DNA of 64,000 bases, from the NCBI GenBank assembly GCA_964609215.1, contig CAZSQZ010000006.1, forward strand, positions 62,001 to 126,000, in the 5' to 3' direction. Below the pieces are notes generated by a model. It worked only from the letters and a program-made list of their open reading frames with translations. It had not been told where the DNA came from and ran no database searches. A program made the position numbers and the translations under genes. Positions 44,383 through 52,712 of this stretch are shown piece by piece (within the stretch, counting starts at the first letter, position 1; each line of letters starts with the position of its first letter). Source of the DNA: JABDKJ01 sp964609215 (lineage in GTDB: Bacteria > Bacteroidota > Bacteroidia > Flavobacteriales_D > JABDKJ01).

Positions 44383-45233
44383 AAACTGGTTCTGGCCTGC
44401 TCATTTAGTTTCTCAATTAAGAAATTCGCCATTTCATTATTATATCTTTTTTGACGATAATTTTGCACCCATTTAATTCCAAAAATAGAATTGGTTAAAA
44501 ACAATTCATCTGCAACCAAAAGGTTTTGAGGTCGTAACGATGTTTCGTAAACCTTAAAGTTTTCCTTTAAGGCAATATTGATAATTTGCATTCGCATAGT
44601 ACCTCCCACACAACCATCCTCAAGAGGCGGAGTATAAAGCACTTTGTTACTTGAAATGAAAACATTGGAATTTGTGGTTTCGATTATAATATCCTTTTCA
44701 TTCAACAAAAGCACATCTCCCATGTTTTTGGACTTTGCAAAAAGACTTGCCATCACATAGAGTTGACAGTTTAGTGTCTTATGTCTGGAAAGTTTTGAAA
44801 TCTGCTTTTTGTAATCTGAATAAATGTCTATTTCCAAGCCATTATCATTAAGGACGAATGAATTATTCTGAAGCTGACTGCATTCCATTAAGTAGGACAT
44901 CCTATTCCCATTTGGCAGATAAGCTCCATCAGAATCTCTAAACAATGTAATCCTTATTCTTCCACCTTTTTCCAGCCCATTGCTCTCAATTAATGTATTT
45001 GTTTCACGTTGAAAACGTTCAAATGTAAAATCTTCCGGTTGCTGAATTTGCAAGACTTTAAGCCCCTCTACTAACCTTAAAAAGTGGTTTTTTAGAAAAC
45101 ATGTTTTTCCATTAAGTACTCGAATAGTTTCAAAAATTCCATCACCATAATGAAAGGCTCTATTCAATAAGGGAATTCTTCCCGAATTTAAATCGAGAAG
45201 TGTCCCATTAAATATGACTTGCTTTTCAAGCAT
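44379..45233 (-). CDS. Class IV aminotransferase (IlvE/PabC-like)
   Basis: A 284-residue fold-type IV PLP enzyme. NRAFHYGDGIFETIRV (24-39), PLP Lys152 in SRHKTLNCQLY, NVFISSNKVLYTPPLEDGCVGGT in the C-terminal half. The family includes branched-chain and D-amino acid aminotransferases and aminodeoxychorismate lyase; this short form in Bacteroidota is often annotated generically. It overlaps the HAD phosphatase gene by eight bases. The exact substrate is open. Confidence 0.8.
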   Translation of the reverse strand: MLEKQVIFNGTLLDLNSGRIPLLNRAFHYGDGIFETIRVLNGKTCFLKNHFLRLVEGLKVLQIQQPEDFTFERFQRETNTLIESNGLEKGGRIRITLFRDSDGAYLPNGNRMSYLMECSQLQNNSFVLNDNGLEIDIYSDYKKQISKLSRHKTLNCQLYVMASLFAKSKNMGDVLLLNEKDIIIETTNSNVFISSNKVLYTPPLEDGCVGGTMRMQIINIALKENFKVYETSLRPQNLLVADELFLTNSIFGIKWVQNYRQKRYNNEMANFLIEKLNEQARTSF

Positions 45234-45711
45234 CTAATTGATTCAAAATTTCAAGTAATGGCCCGTTAGATTCTATTTTAAAACCCCGAACTCCAACTTT
45301 TGCAGCAGCAAATATATCTCTTTCTGAATCTCCAACTAAAAACGACTCTGAAACCTTAACATTATGCTGATAAATTGCTCGTTCCAACATCAAGCTATCT
45401 GGCTTTCTATCCAGAGATTCACCAAAATCCTGATGATGATTGCTGTAATATATATCTAAAAAAGCAATATTTTTTTCTCTTAAAATGGATTGCATATACT
45501 CGTGTAACTCGTCTACCTCTTCAGACGAATAAAGTCCTTTAGCTATTCCCCCTTGATTACTAATTAAAATAAACTCAAATGAACGTTTTTTCAGTTCTTC
45601 AAGAAATGAAAATAGCTCTGGATGAAATTTAAAATCTTGTTTTTTGAAAGTGTATTCTCCCCTTTCAATATTTACCACTCCATCCCTATCTAAAAATGCT
45701 ATTTTTTTCAA
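45226..45711 (-). CDS. HAD-IIIA phosphatase, GmhB/HisB-N-like
   Basis: A 161-residue HAD phosphatase. Nucleophile Asp8 and Asp10 in AFLDRDGVVN, motif II LISNQGGI, Lys in DRKPDSLML, motif IV VGDSERDI. GmhB (heptose bisphosphate phosphatase) and HisB-N usually have a Cys/His zinc loop before the RKP motif. Here the loop reads YYSNHHQDFGESLDRKP with His but no Cys, so the zinc site is lost or changed. Start TTG 45711, overlapping the rhomboid stop. Substrate probably a sugar phosphate. Confidence 0.78.
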   Translation of the reverse strand: MKKIAFLDRDGVVNIERGEYTFKKQDFKFHPELFSFLEELKKRSFEFILISNQGGIAKGLYSSEEVDELHEYMQSILREKNIAFLDIYYSNHHQDFGESLDRKPDSLMLERAIYQHNVKVSESFLVGDSERDIFAAAKVGVRGFKIESNGPLLEILNQLDA

Positions 45712-46385
45712 GCTGCAATGAAATTAATCAGTTCTGAAATTTCGGTAACAAATTCCTTAGCATATTGAGGATGTATGAAAATGGTAAATAAAATACCAAA
45801 TACCGCCCCGCCTATATGTGCATCATGAGCAATACCTGTGCCTCCTTTTTTACCCATATAATGTTCATACCAGAGATATAAAATACCAAGAACAACAGCT
45901 GGAATGGGGAAAAATGGAAAAAAGATAAAGGATAGGCTTAAAGTAGGGTTTAAAAGTATACATGAAAAAAGCACAGCACTAGTGGCTCCTGAAGCTCCCA
46001 AAGAATTATAGCTTGGATTATTACCATGCTTCATTAAAGAAGGTAATGAAGAAACAAACAAACCTCCAATATATAGAACGATGTAGTATATAATTCCCCT
46101 GAACCCAAAATCTTCCAAAAAGGTTCCTTCTACACCCAAAAGTAGTTGATCCCTCTGAAAATTTGCCCCTCCACTAATTCCAAAAAGATATAACACATAC
46201 ATATTCATTAATAGGTGCATTATCCCCCCATGAATCAATCCATTAGAAAATAATCTCCAATACTCTTTTCTATGAGCAACCTGATAGGCGTTGAAAAGAA
46301 ATTTATTCAGGAGATCTCTATTTTGAAATCCAATAAATGATACCACGCAGGTAATACCAATTATAATATAGGTAACTGGAATCAT
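45708..46385 (-). CDS. Rhomboid family intramembrane serine protease
   Basis: A 225-residue six-helix membrane protease. HGGIMHLLMNMYVLYLFG in helix 2, catalytic Ser132 in LGASGATSAV, His190 in AHDAHIGGAVFG. The Ser/His dyad is intact, so an active protease that cuts within membranes is expected. First gene of the minus-strand trio rhomboid-HAD-aminotransferase, each overlapping the next. Confidence 0.9.
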   Translation of the reverse strand: MIPVTYIIIGITCVVSFIGFQNRDLLNKFLFNAYQVAHRKEYWRLFSNGLIHGGIMHLLMNMYVLYLFGISGGANFQRDQLLLGVEGTFLEDFGFRGIIYYIVLYIGGLFVSSLPSLMKHGNNPSYNSLGASGATSAVLFSCILLNPTLSLSFIFFPFFPIPAVVLGILYLWYEHYMGKKGGTGIAHDAHIGGAVFGILFTIFIHPQYAKEFVTEISELINFIAA

Positions 46386-46489
46386 TGGGGTAAATATAGA
46401 AGGAAATATTAATTCAACTCCACCTCCAAAAAGTGAAGTTGTGCTTGAATGAGGTAGCCTTTAGCCCGGTAAAATCTGATCTTTAAGAA

Positions 46490-47221
46490 CTATTGTTTCA
46501 CAAACTTTTTTACTACTACACTGGAGCCATTTTTCACTTGCAAGAAATAAACACCCGACCTTAAGTTAGATAAATCAATGCTTTGTATACCCTGAGAAAT
46601 AGTATTGGTCTGAAGCAATTCCTTTCCTAAAAAATCGAGAATAGAAATTTCTAAATCAAATAGTTTATCATTGAAGATCTCAATATTATCTACCACTGGA
46701 TTGGGATAAAAGCTAATATTATCCAGTAATGTATTTTCATCAATGCTCAAAGGGCTGCAATCAGCTCCTTCTTGATCTCCTAAAGTGACATAGCCCCAAC
46801 GCTCATTTATGGCAATGCATTGAATTACGATATAATCAAAATCATCTATTTGAATATCGGGATATAACATCGTATCAATTGGAAACTCCATCATTCCAGT
46901 TATTGCCGCCTGAGGAGGAGATGTGCCACCATCATCGTTCAGTAGTTGAGAAGTGGTTACTTCAATAGCTTCTGCACCAGGAGCAAGAATATCATCCATT
47001 TTTGATATATATACTCTTAAGTCAACTCCCTGAACAGTAACAAAATTCGATTCAAATATTACACTTTTTGATCCATCAGAATCAAATGTAATATTAGCAC
47101 TCCCACTTATATTATAAGTAGGATCACTTTGAACAAAAAAACCAGACCTAGAACATTGTGAAGAAGCAATTTGCACGGTCATTGCAAACAAAAAGGCCAA
47201 TGATAATAGTTTCGTTTTCAT
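46490..47221 (-). CDS. Secreted DM13-like domain protein with T9SS sorting domain
   Basis: A 243-residue exported protein. Signal peptide from ATG 47221 (MKTKLLSLAFLFAMT...SSQC); the open frame to 47242 only adds seven residues. Residues 25-150 look like a DM13 domain: SGSANITFDSDGSKSVIFES, VQGVDLRVYISK and DYIVIQCIAINERWGYVTLG. DM13 is proposed from comparative work to be a cytochrome-b561-related redox domain. A type A sorting domain follows (ISFYPNPVVDNIEI, closing VVVKKFVKQ). The domain call rests on pattern only. No cytochrome partner is nearby. Confidence 0.7.
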   Translation of the reverse strand: MKTKLLSLAFLFAMTVQIASSQCSRSGFFVQSDPTYNISGSANITFDSDGSKSVIFESNFVTVQGVDLRVYISKMDDILAPGAEAIEVTTSQLLNDDGGTSPPQAAITGMMEFPIDTMLYPDIQIDDFDYIVIQCIAINERWGYVTLGDQEGADCSPLSIDENTLLDNISFYPNPVVDNIEIFNDKLFDLEISILDFLGKELLQTNTISQGIQSIDLSNLRSGVYFLQVKNGSSVVVKKFVKQ

Positions 47222-47853
47222 ATTTATGGAATCAATATTCAAAAAAAAAATTACGCTATAAATTTAAAAAATCAAATACTTACATCAGAACTATTTAAAT
47301 AAACAATCAAGATTTAGTTTTTACAAAATAAGACCTGAATAGGATTCTTTTTTATAGCAAGTCAGAATCTGTTATTCAAACTCTTTTTACATCTTCCTCA
47401 AAATCTTCAATAGCTTTTAGAATAACTTCACCAATTGGAATTAGCAATCCAACTACTGAGCTCAATTCCAAAATTGTATCTCTTTGAAATTCTTCAATAA
47501 TAGATGCCTTTGTCTAATGTCTCTACTTGTATCTCTAATATAAGTTTAGAGGAGCTCCTTCAAGTTTATATAAAACAAATTCTAAAATGTTCTTTGCACT
47601 TATCACCTTCCTATTTGTTCCAATAATAAGATGTATTGGTAAAATCCTCTTTACTTGACAATCGAACACTTGTACCATTCGAAATTACTTTGTCAGGGTT
47701 AATTAACTATCGTGGAAAGTACAACGATTTGAATAAGCCCATTTTAGATGGTTTACTCCTGAGAATTCCATGGAAACAGAAAGAAGCTGTAAGTTATTTG
47801 AAACCGAAAAATCGATTGGATACGAAAATTCACTAGATTTATAAAAAGCACTT
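47222..47853. other. Gap with decayed coding fragments
   Basis: This 632-bp stretch holds no convincing gene. On the minus strand 47376-47513 reads as a 45-residue fragment without a start codon (IPIGEVILKAIEDFEEDVKRV at its end, then TGA), which looks like the tail of a lost gene. On the plus strand a TTG-initiated 66-codon frame (47636-47836) and a 23-codon frame (47588) show no recognisable family. Together with the neighbouring frameshifted gene this suggests accessory or decaying DNA. Confidence 0.5.
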
Positions 47854-48715
47854 ATGAAGATTTTAAAAAAAAATTTTAGTCACTCTTGTCATTTTTTCTT
47901 CTACCAACTGCTTATTGGCATGTATCGATAGCACGAGCACTGCATTTGCCATTTATAATTATGACGAAAGCATTGAAGAATTGGAAATAAGAATTACAAA
48001 TTTGAGGCTATTTGGTGGGAATCCAAATCAGTTTTGTTCTTGTGCGATTTCTAATTTCTTGATTGAAGATAGTCAAATCAACTATGTGGCATTTGTAGAT
48101 TCTGGAACCGTCAATCCTGTGAGCGGATTTGATCCTTTCTTTCCAAGTGCGTCTGCTTCCAATGCATGGGAGAATATTTTCGCCACTGGTGATTGGAATG
48201 GTTTCGTTTCTGAAGTCAATCAAAATGGTCTTTTACCCAATGTACCAGTAGAATTAGTGGTTCGCATAGGTCTATTTCCACCACAAAGCAGTTTGGACTT
48301 CATTTTTGATATGTCTGAATTAACAAGTATAGGAACAGATGAGTGGGATGCTAATGCTGATAATTTGGCCAACTCACATCAAAATTTCTTTACAGATATC
48401 AATTCGGAGTTCGTAGAAGTAGATGCTTCATATTTTGATATTTTAGATGGGGCCATTATTTCTTCCGTCCCAGATTTGCAATTAGATTTTCAAGTTTATC
48501 CTAGTATAAGCAGTGATATCATTCAAATAAATTCGAATTCTATAAATTTCAATCGACTTGTCGTCTATGATATCTCTGGTTCGATAATCATGGAAAATGC
48601 GCAATTGAATTCTTCAATGTATGTTTTCAATATCTCATCTATTGCAAATGGAATCTATTTCTTGAGATTGGAAACGGATGATAGTTTTGGGGTTCAGGAA
48701 TTCGTCAAATATTGA
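47854..48715 (+). CDS. T9SS-sorted secreted protein, frameshifted at an A9 tract in the signal peptide
   Basis: ATG 47854 reads MKILKK and then runs out of frame at nine A (47865-47873), ending after 25 codons. With one A removed the frame gives MKILKKILVTLVIFSSTNCL and LACIDSTST, a complete signal peptide that joins the long frame open from 47867 to 48715 (267 residues from LAC on). That part has an unassigned beta-rich domain with paired Cys (QFCSCAISNF) and ends in a degenerate type A sorting domain (FQVYPSISSDI, closing FGVQEFVKY). It could be phase-variable, rescued by slippage, a pseudogene or an assembly error. Confidence 0.7.
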
Positions 48716-49094
48716 AATTTAAATTTGTCAATAAATTTCAAGCCAATTCGAAACTATTCTTTATCATCTCATACTTGAAGACTAACGAAATTATCTACCC
48801 CTTTCTTTATCCTAGTGTTTGTCGATTTCATCTTTCATCAAATTGAAAACTTTCTTCATAGTATTTTTTGTCTCAGCACTATCTTCGCCCGTAACCCGAT
48901 ATTAAAACACAAAAGCCTCGATTAACGTGGCTTTTCTTTTGGTAGCAGAATCGACACGATTATCGAACTTTTTAACTCAAGAACATATTGATTCTATAGA
49001 GATTTGTTATAGTCTGTATTCAGTTAGGAGGGCTTAGGATGGAACCTATTATTTAGATGGTTCCTTTATAATTTAATCTAATAAAAAACTGGTT
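48716..49094. other. Gap between the frameshifted T9SS gene and the nuclease gene
   Basis: No gene seen in 379 bp. The only clear element is the terminator at 48911. The rest is AT-rich without repeats, tRNA-like folds or open frames of interest. Confidence 0.6.
48911..48940 (+). terminator. Terminator-like hairpin
   Basis: AAAAGCC pairs with GGCTTTT, with a further CG/CG pair inside a T:T mismatch and an ATTAA loop, followed by CTTTT. It is 195 bases after the T9SS gene stop, so it may end that transcript. Confidence 0.6.
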
Positions 49095-50381
49095 TTATTC
49101 TGGAAATTCCTTCCACTGTTTTTGAGTTTCTTTCATATTTGTAAACCAACTAAGAGTTTTCAAATTGAACAACAAGTCTTCAAGCCTTTTTCCTTTTATG
49201 GGTTCTGCTTTATTTAGGTAAACAAATTTAGTTTGTGTTAAACTTTCGTCTATGCCTATCATAAGAAGTTTTTTACATTTATAGTTGTCGTAATAGCTAA
49301 ATCCTTCTACTGCTATACTCATCATTTTCATAGCACCATCCAGGTCAATCCCGTTTCCATGCATGAAATAACTTAACCCAAAGTCATCAAATCTGCCAAA
49401 TCTCCTTGCCATGTGATAGTCTCCCATGCCTTTATGCTTTTTAACAAACTCCTTAAAATTGTTGCCTGCAATTCTTCTTTGAAGCCTGTTTAGTTTTAGA
49501 ATATCTGTTGCCATTTCAATTCGTTTGTCGTCATCAAAATGTAATACTTCTCTTTCAATAAATTCGTCTATAAAGTAGCTGTCCTTATCATCTTTCTTTT
49601 TATCTTGGACTTGTTTCGTGTTTAAATATCGATTCCATTCCCCATCCAATTCAATATCCATCCCATTGTATTCTGTAGAATAAAAATGTTCATTGAACTT
49701 CTTAGCGTTAAAGAAGTAGTCAGCAATTAGATCAGATTCATTTCCAGAAGCCATAATAAATGGCAATGAAGTAGGGTCAATTGTGGATGAATATTTGTGA
49801 AATTCCTTTGTTGTTTCAGGAGTCCAATCAGATTCTTCTCCCCTCAAAAAAACTAATTGTTTCTTACTAAAAGTGACCTCTCTTTCTTTAAGGTATAAAT
49901 CCAAATCTGGAATGGTATCTAGTTCTCCGATTAGATTTAAAAAGGCATTCCAATTTAGTATATGAATAAAGGAGTTGTTTTTATTTAGTGTTCCCGCAGG
50001 ATAAAATAATGGAATGTTACTGAGATTAATAATTATTCTATGAACTGAAGAATAATTCTTAGGGTTAAAATCAAAAACTCCTTTTAAAGGGTGTTCAAAG
50101 GATATTTTTCGATTGGAATGAAAGAGTTTTCTTTCTGCACCCTGTAACTGTTTAATTGCTTTTTCTAATGTGTTACGAAAATATCTGTCATAATTACCTT
50201 TGAACTCATAGTTTTTTACTTCAATTAAGAAAGCCTTGTTGTCAAAGAGAATTAGCAAATCGCAAAATTCTTTTTTATTTCCAAGTTCATCTAACGGATT
50301 TGGAAAACACCAATATTTCAAATATGTTTTAGAAGCCATGTGATGAACCGCTTCTTCCGCAACTATTCCTTTTTGATTCAT
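49095..50381 (-). CDS. Putative PD-(D/E)XK nuclease-domain protein
   Basis: A 428-residue cytoplasmic protein. The first 90 residues have the restriction-nuclease pattern: Glu9/Glu10 (AEEAVHHM), Asp41 (KEFCDLLILF), Glu54-x-Lys56 (FLIEVKNYEF) and a following Gln-rich helix (AIKQLQGAE), as in NERD or Mrr-like folds. The remaining 330 residues are unassigned; they are rich in charged and aromatic residues, with GDYHMARRFGRFDDFGLSYF near the end. There is no helicase, methylase or known defence partner beside it. It stands alone between decayed DNA and a tRNA gene, a typical accessory spot. A DNA- or RNA-cutting role is an inference. Confidence 0.6.
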   Translation of the reverse strand: MNQKGIVAEEAVHHMASKTYLKYWCFPNPLDELGNKKEFCDLLILFDNKAFLIEVKNYEFKGNYDRYFRNTLEKAIKQLQGAERKLFHSNRKISFEHPLKGVFDFNPKNYSSVHRIIINLSNIPLFYPAGTLNKNNSFIHILNWNAFLNLIGELDTIPDLDLYLKEREVTFSKKQLVFLRGEESDWTPETTKEFHKYSSTIDPTSLPFIMASGNESDLIADYFFNAKKFNEHFYSTEYNGMDIELDGEWNRYLNTKQVQDKKKDDKDSYFIDEFIEREVLHFDDDKRIEMATDILKLNRLQRRIAGNNFKEFVKKHKGMGDYHMARRFGRFDDFGLSYFMHGNGIDLDGAMKMMSIAVEGFSYYDNYKCKKLLMIGIDESLTQTKFVYLNKAEPIKGKRLEDLLFNLKTLSWFTNMKETQKQWKEFPE

Positions 50382-50558
50382 TGCTAGTTTTTCTTAATCG
50401 ACTGAGCGTATTGGTGGTGTCTTTGAGCAACTTGAAGATATAAAGTCTAATAAACATACTGAACATACTTTCATTTGCTTCCCAAATTTGGGAAATATTA
50501 TTGATTGGGATTAAATATGGTTCGTAATCTTTCTTGACTAATTATCTTATGAACTAAA

Positions 50559-50587
50559 AAGAGCCTGAGAATTTTTCTCAGGCTCTT
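50559..50587 (-). terminator. Intrinsic terminator of tRNA-Met
   Basis: A 13-bp perfect stem (AAGAGCCTGAGAA with TTCTCAGGCTCTT) and three-base loop. Read on the minus strand it is followed by five T and lies five bases after the tRNA 3' end. Confidence 0.9.
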
Positions 50588-50592
50588 CAGTG

Positions 50593-50666
50593 TAGCGGGA
50601 CCGAGATTTGAACTCGGGACCTCAGGGTTATGAATCCTGCGCTCTAACCAACTGAGCTATCCCGCC
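50593..50666 (-). tRNA. tRNA-Met (anticodon CAT)
   Basis: A 74-base cloverleaf on the minus strand. Acceptor GGCGGGA/TCCCGCT (first pair G-T), D-loop AGTTGGTTA, anticodon loop TTCATAA with CAT, T-arm CCGAG-TTCAAAT-CTCGG, discriminator A. CCA is not encoded. The T-arm starting GTTCAAAT and the weak C-less first pair fit elongator methionine rather than initiator tRNA; a lysidine-modified tRNA-Ile2 also has CAT and cannot be fully excluded. The rest of the gap 50382-50836 shows no gene. Confidence 0.92.
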
Positions 50667-50836
50667 ATAACATTTTCAAAAAATGCGGGCGCAAATATAG
50701 TTATTTAAAGCACTCTTTTAAACATCTTTAAAAAAGCCAGCTTTAAATTATTAAAGACCCAATGTTCATTTTCTTCCAATAAAGTTTTAAAATTCCTTTT
50801 TTTGTTTATATTGGTCGCTTATAGGATTATATTTTG

Positions 50837-51223
50837 ATGTCTGAGAAAATTAAATACGAGGTAGAGACTATAATGAAAACCTCCGCTAAAGTTTTGTATA
50901 ACATGCTTAGCACTCCGAGTGGTTTGTCTGAATGGTTTGCCGATGATGTAAACATTAAAAATGATGTTTACACATTTATGTGGGAAGGTAGTGAAGAACA
51001 GGCTAAATTGATTTCAAAGAAATCTCCTGAATTTGTGAAATTTCAGTGGTTAGATGATGAAGATACGGATGCTTACTTCGAGTTAAGAATAAAAGTAGAC
51101 CCCATGACAAATGAGGTTGCCCTGATTATTACAGATCATTGTGATAGTGAAGAAGAAGAGGAAGAAGGAAGATCACTTTGGGAAAGTCAATCACTTGAGC
51201 TCAAACACGTTATCGGAGGATAA
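50837..51223 (+). CDS. START-like domain protein (SRPBCC superfamily)
   Basis: A 128-residue small cytoplasmic protein. It carries the pattern of bacteroidetal START-like proteins: VETIMKTSAKVLYNMLSTPS, GLSEWFADDVNI, FMWEGSEEQAKL, FVKFQWLDDEDTDAYFEL and an acidic patch SEEEEEEG near the end. The fold usually binds hydrophobic ligands; no ligand is known. ATG 50837 is preferred over TTG 50834. It precedes lptF by 43 bases, an arrangement I recall as common in Flavobacteriia. Confidence 0.85.
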   Translation: MSEKIKYEVETIMKTSAKVLYNMLSTPSGLSEWFADDVNIKNDVYTFMWEGSEEQAKLISKKSPEFVKFQWLDDEDTDAYFELRIKVDPMTNEVALIITDHCDSEEEEEEGRSLWESQSLELKHVIGG

Positions 51224-51266
51224 CAATTCTTTTTTTTCACCGTTTTGAATAGTAAAGCACTATTAT

Positions 51267-52712
51267 TTGAATAAGCTTTCTAAACTCATTTTTAGGTCTT
51301 TTGTCGGGCCTTTCATGTTATCATTTGTTTTGGTAGTCATTTTTTTCGTCATGCTTTTTGTATGGAAGTACATTGACGATATAATGGGTAAGGGAATTGA
51401 ATGGTATTACATTGCTGAGTTAATCATTCTTCAATCCGCAGAAACCGTTCCTATTGCTTTGCCTTTAGCCATATTGATTTCTAGCACAATGACTATGGGT
51501 GCATTGGCGGAAAACTATGAATTGGCTGCATTAAAATCTTCCGGGTTATCCTTGATAAAAATAATGAGACCTCTTATTATTCTTGTTATCGGTTTAGCAC
51601 TGGGTTCTCTTTTCTTTACCAATGTCATCTCACCTACAGCAGCTATAAAGTTCAAGCAAATATTATGGGATATTGTACAGAAAAAACCAATGTTAGAGCT
51701 AAAGGAAGGGGTATTTTATACGGACTTAGATGGATTCAGTATTCGGGTAAAAAACAAAAATGAAAATACGGGTGAATTAACGGATGTGCTGATCTATGAC
51801 CACAGAAAACCGGCAAAAGGAAATAAGACTGTAATTAGAGCCAAAAGCGGAAAAACAGTTAAAAGCCAAGGTGGAAGCCAAATGTTTCTGGAATTATATG
51901 ATGGCGTTAGCTATGACGAACAAGACTCAAATAATAGGAAAGGCCGAAATCATCCTTTGCTAAAAAGCACCTTTGAGAAAAGTGTATTGACCTTGGACCT
52001 ATCTAGTTTTGATTTTCATGAAACAGATGAAGATCGCTTTAATAATATGATGTCCAGATTGAATATGAAAGAGCTCAAAGAATGTAGTGATTCCCTCTCT
52101 CATTTAATGCAATCCAAAAAAAATGACTTAGCAAAGATTTTAACCAAGAGCTATACATTAAATAAAGATTCTTTAGATATTGCTTTTGCTGGAATTTCTT
52201 CTTCTAATCACGATTTTCAATCTTTCGAATTATCCGACAAATCCAGAACTCTGGCCCTTGCGAAAAGCAGCGTAGAGAATATGAGGGCTCATATCAAAAA
52301 CAAACAGGGAGAATTGAGGTATCTCTTTAAGTCAAGGAATAATGCTCAGATTGTATTCTTTGAAAAAATCGCTTTTTCGCTGGCTTGTATTATTTTCTTC
52401 TTCATAGGCGCACCATTGGGCGCAATAATTAAGAAGGGTGGTCTGGGCTTTCCTATGATAATATCTATCATTTTCTATCTGGTTTATCATGTTTTAAACA
52501 TGATAGGCAGAAAGATGGCAAAGTCTTATGATCTCACTCCTGAAATAGGTTTATTGCTTGCATCTGCAATATTGTTACCAATTGGTGTATTTTTGACCCG
52601 AAAAGCAGCTTTGGATTCTGCAATTTTTGACGCAGAATCTTATTTAGGCCCTATTAAAAAGCTGTTTATGAAGAAAGAAAAGTATAGTGAGAGTTCTACA
52701 GTTATGCAATAA
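51267..52712 (+). CDS. LptF/LptG-family lipopolysaccharide export permease
   Basis: A 481-residue inner-membrane subunit of the LPS export ABC transporter. Helices at about 10-35, 55-80 and 97-120 with LPLAILISSTMTMGALAENY and ELAALKSSGLS, a periplasmic domain (about 125-365), then three C-terminal helices (IIFFFIGAPLGAIIKKGGLG). The periplasmic domain carries an insertion (about 255-345) rich in Ser, Asp and Lys, as seen in bacteroidetal members. Start TTG 51267. Overlaps the next gene by 26 bases. Confidence 0.88.
   Translation: MNKLSKLIFRSFVGPFMLSFVLVVIFFVMLFVWKYIDDIMGKGIEWYYIAELIILQSAETVPIALPLAILISSTMTMGALAENYELAALKSSGLSLIKIMRPLIILVIGLALGSLFFTNVISPTAAIKFKQILWDIVQKKPMLELKEGVFYTDLDGFSIRVKNKNENTGELTDVLIYDHRKPAKGNKTVIRAKSGKTVKSQGGSQMFLELYDGVSYDEQDSNNRKGRNHPLLKSTFEKSVLTLDLSSFDFHETDEDRFNNMMSRLNMKELKECSDSLSHLMQSKKNDLAKILTKSYTLNKDSLDIAFAGISSSNHDFQSFELSDKSRTLALAKSSVENMRAHIKNKQGELRYLFKSRNNAQIVFFEKIAFSLACIIFFFIGAPLGAIIKKGGLGFPMIISIIFYLVYHVLNMIGRKMAKSYDLTPEIGLLLASAILLPIGVFLTRKAALDSAIFDAESYLGPIKKLFMKKEKYSESSTVMQ

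Noticed and set aside
45000..45016. TGTTTCACGTTGAAAAC resembles the parS consensus TGTTTCACGTGAAACA.
   Set aside because: It has an extra T at the centre that breaks the palindrome, lies inside the aminotransferase gene and is 9 kb from parB; chance similarity is likely.
47636..47836. 66-codon plus-strand frame in the decayed gap.
   Set aside because: TTG start, no recognisable motif, no promoter or neighbour support; kept only as part of the gap description.
50593..50666. tRNA-Met 3' end as attachment site of an island covering 46490-50590.
   Set aside because: I found no second copy of the tRNA 3' sequence within the window and no integrase.
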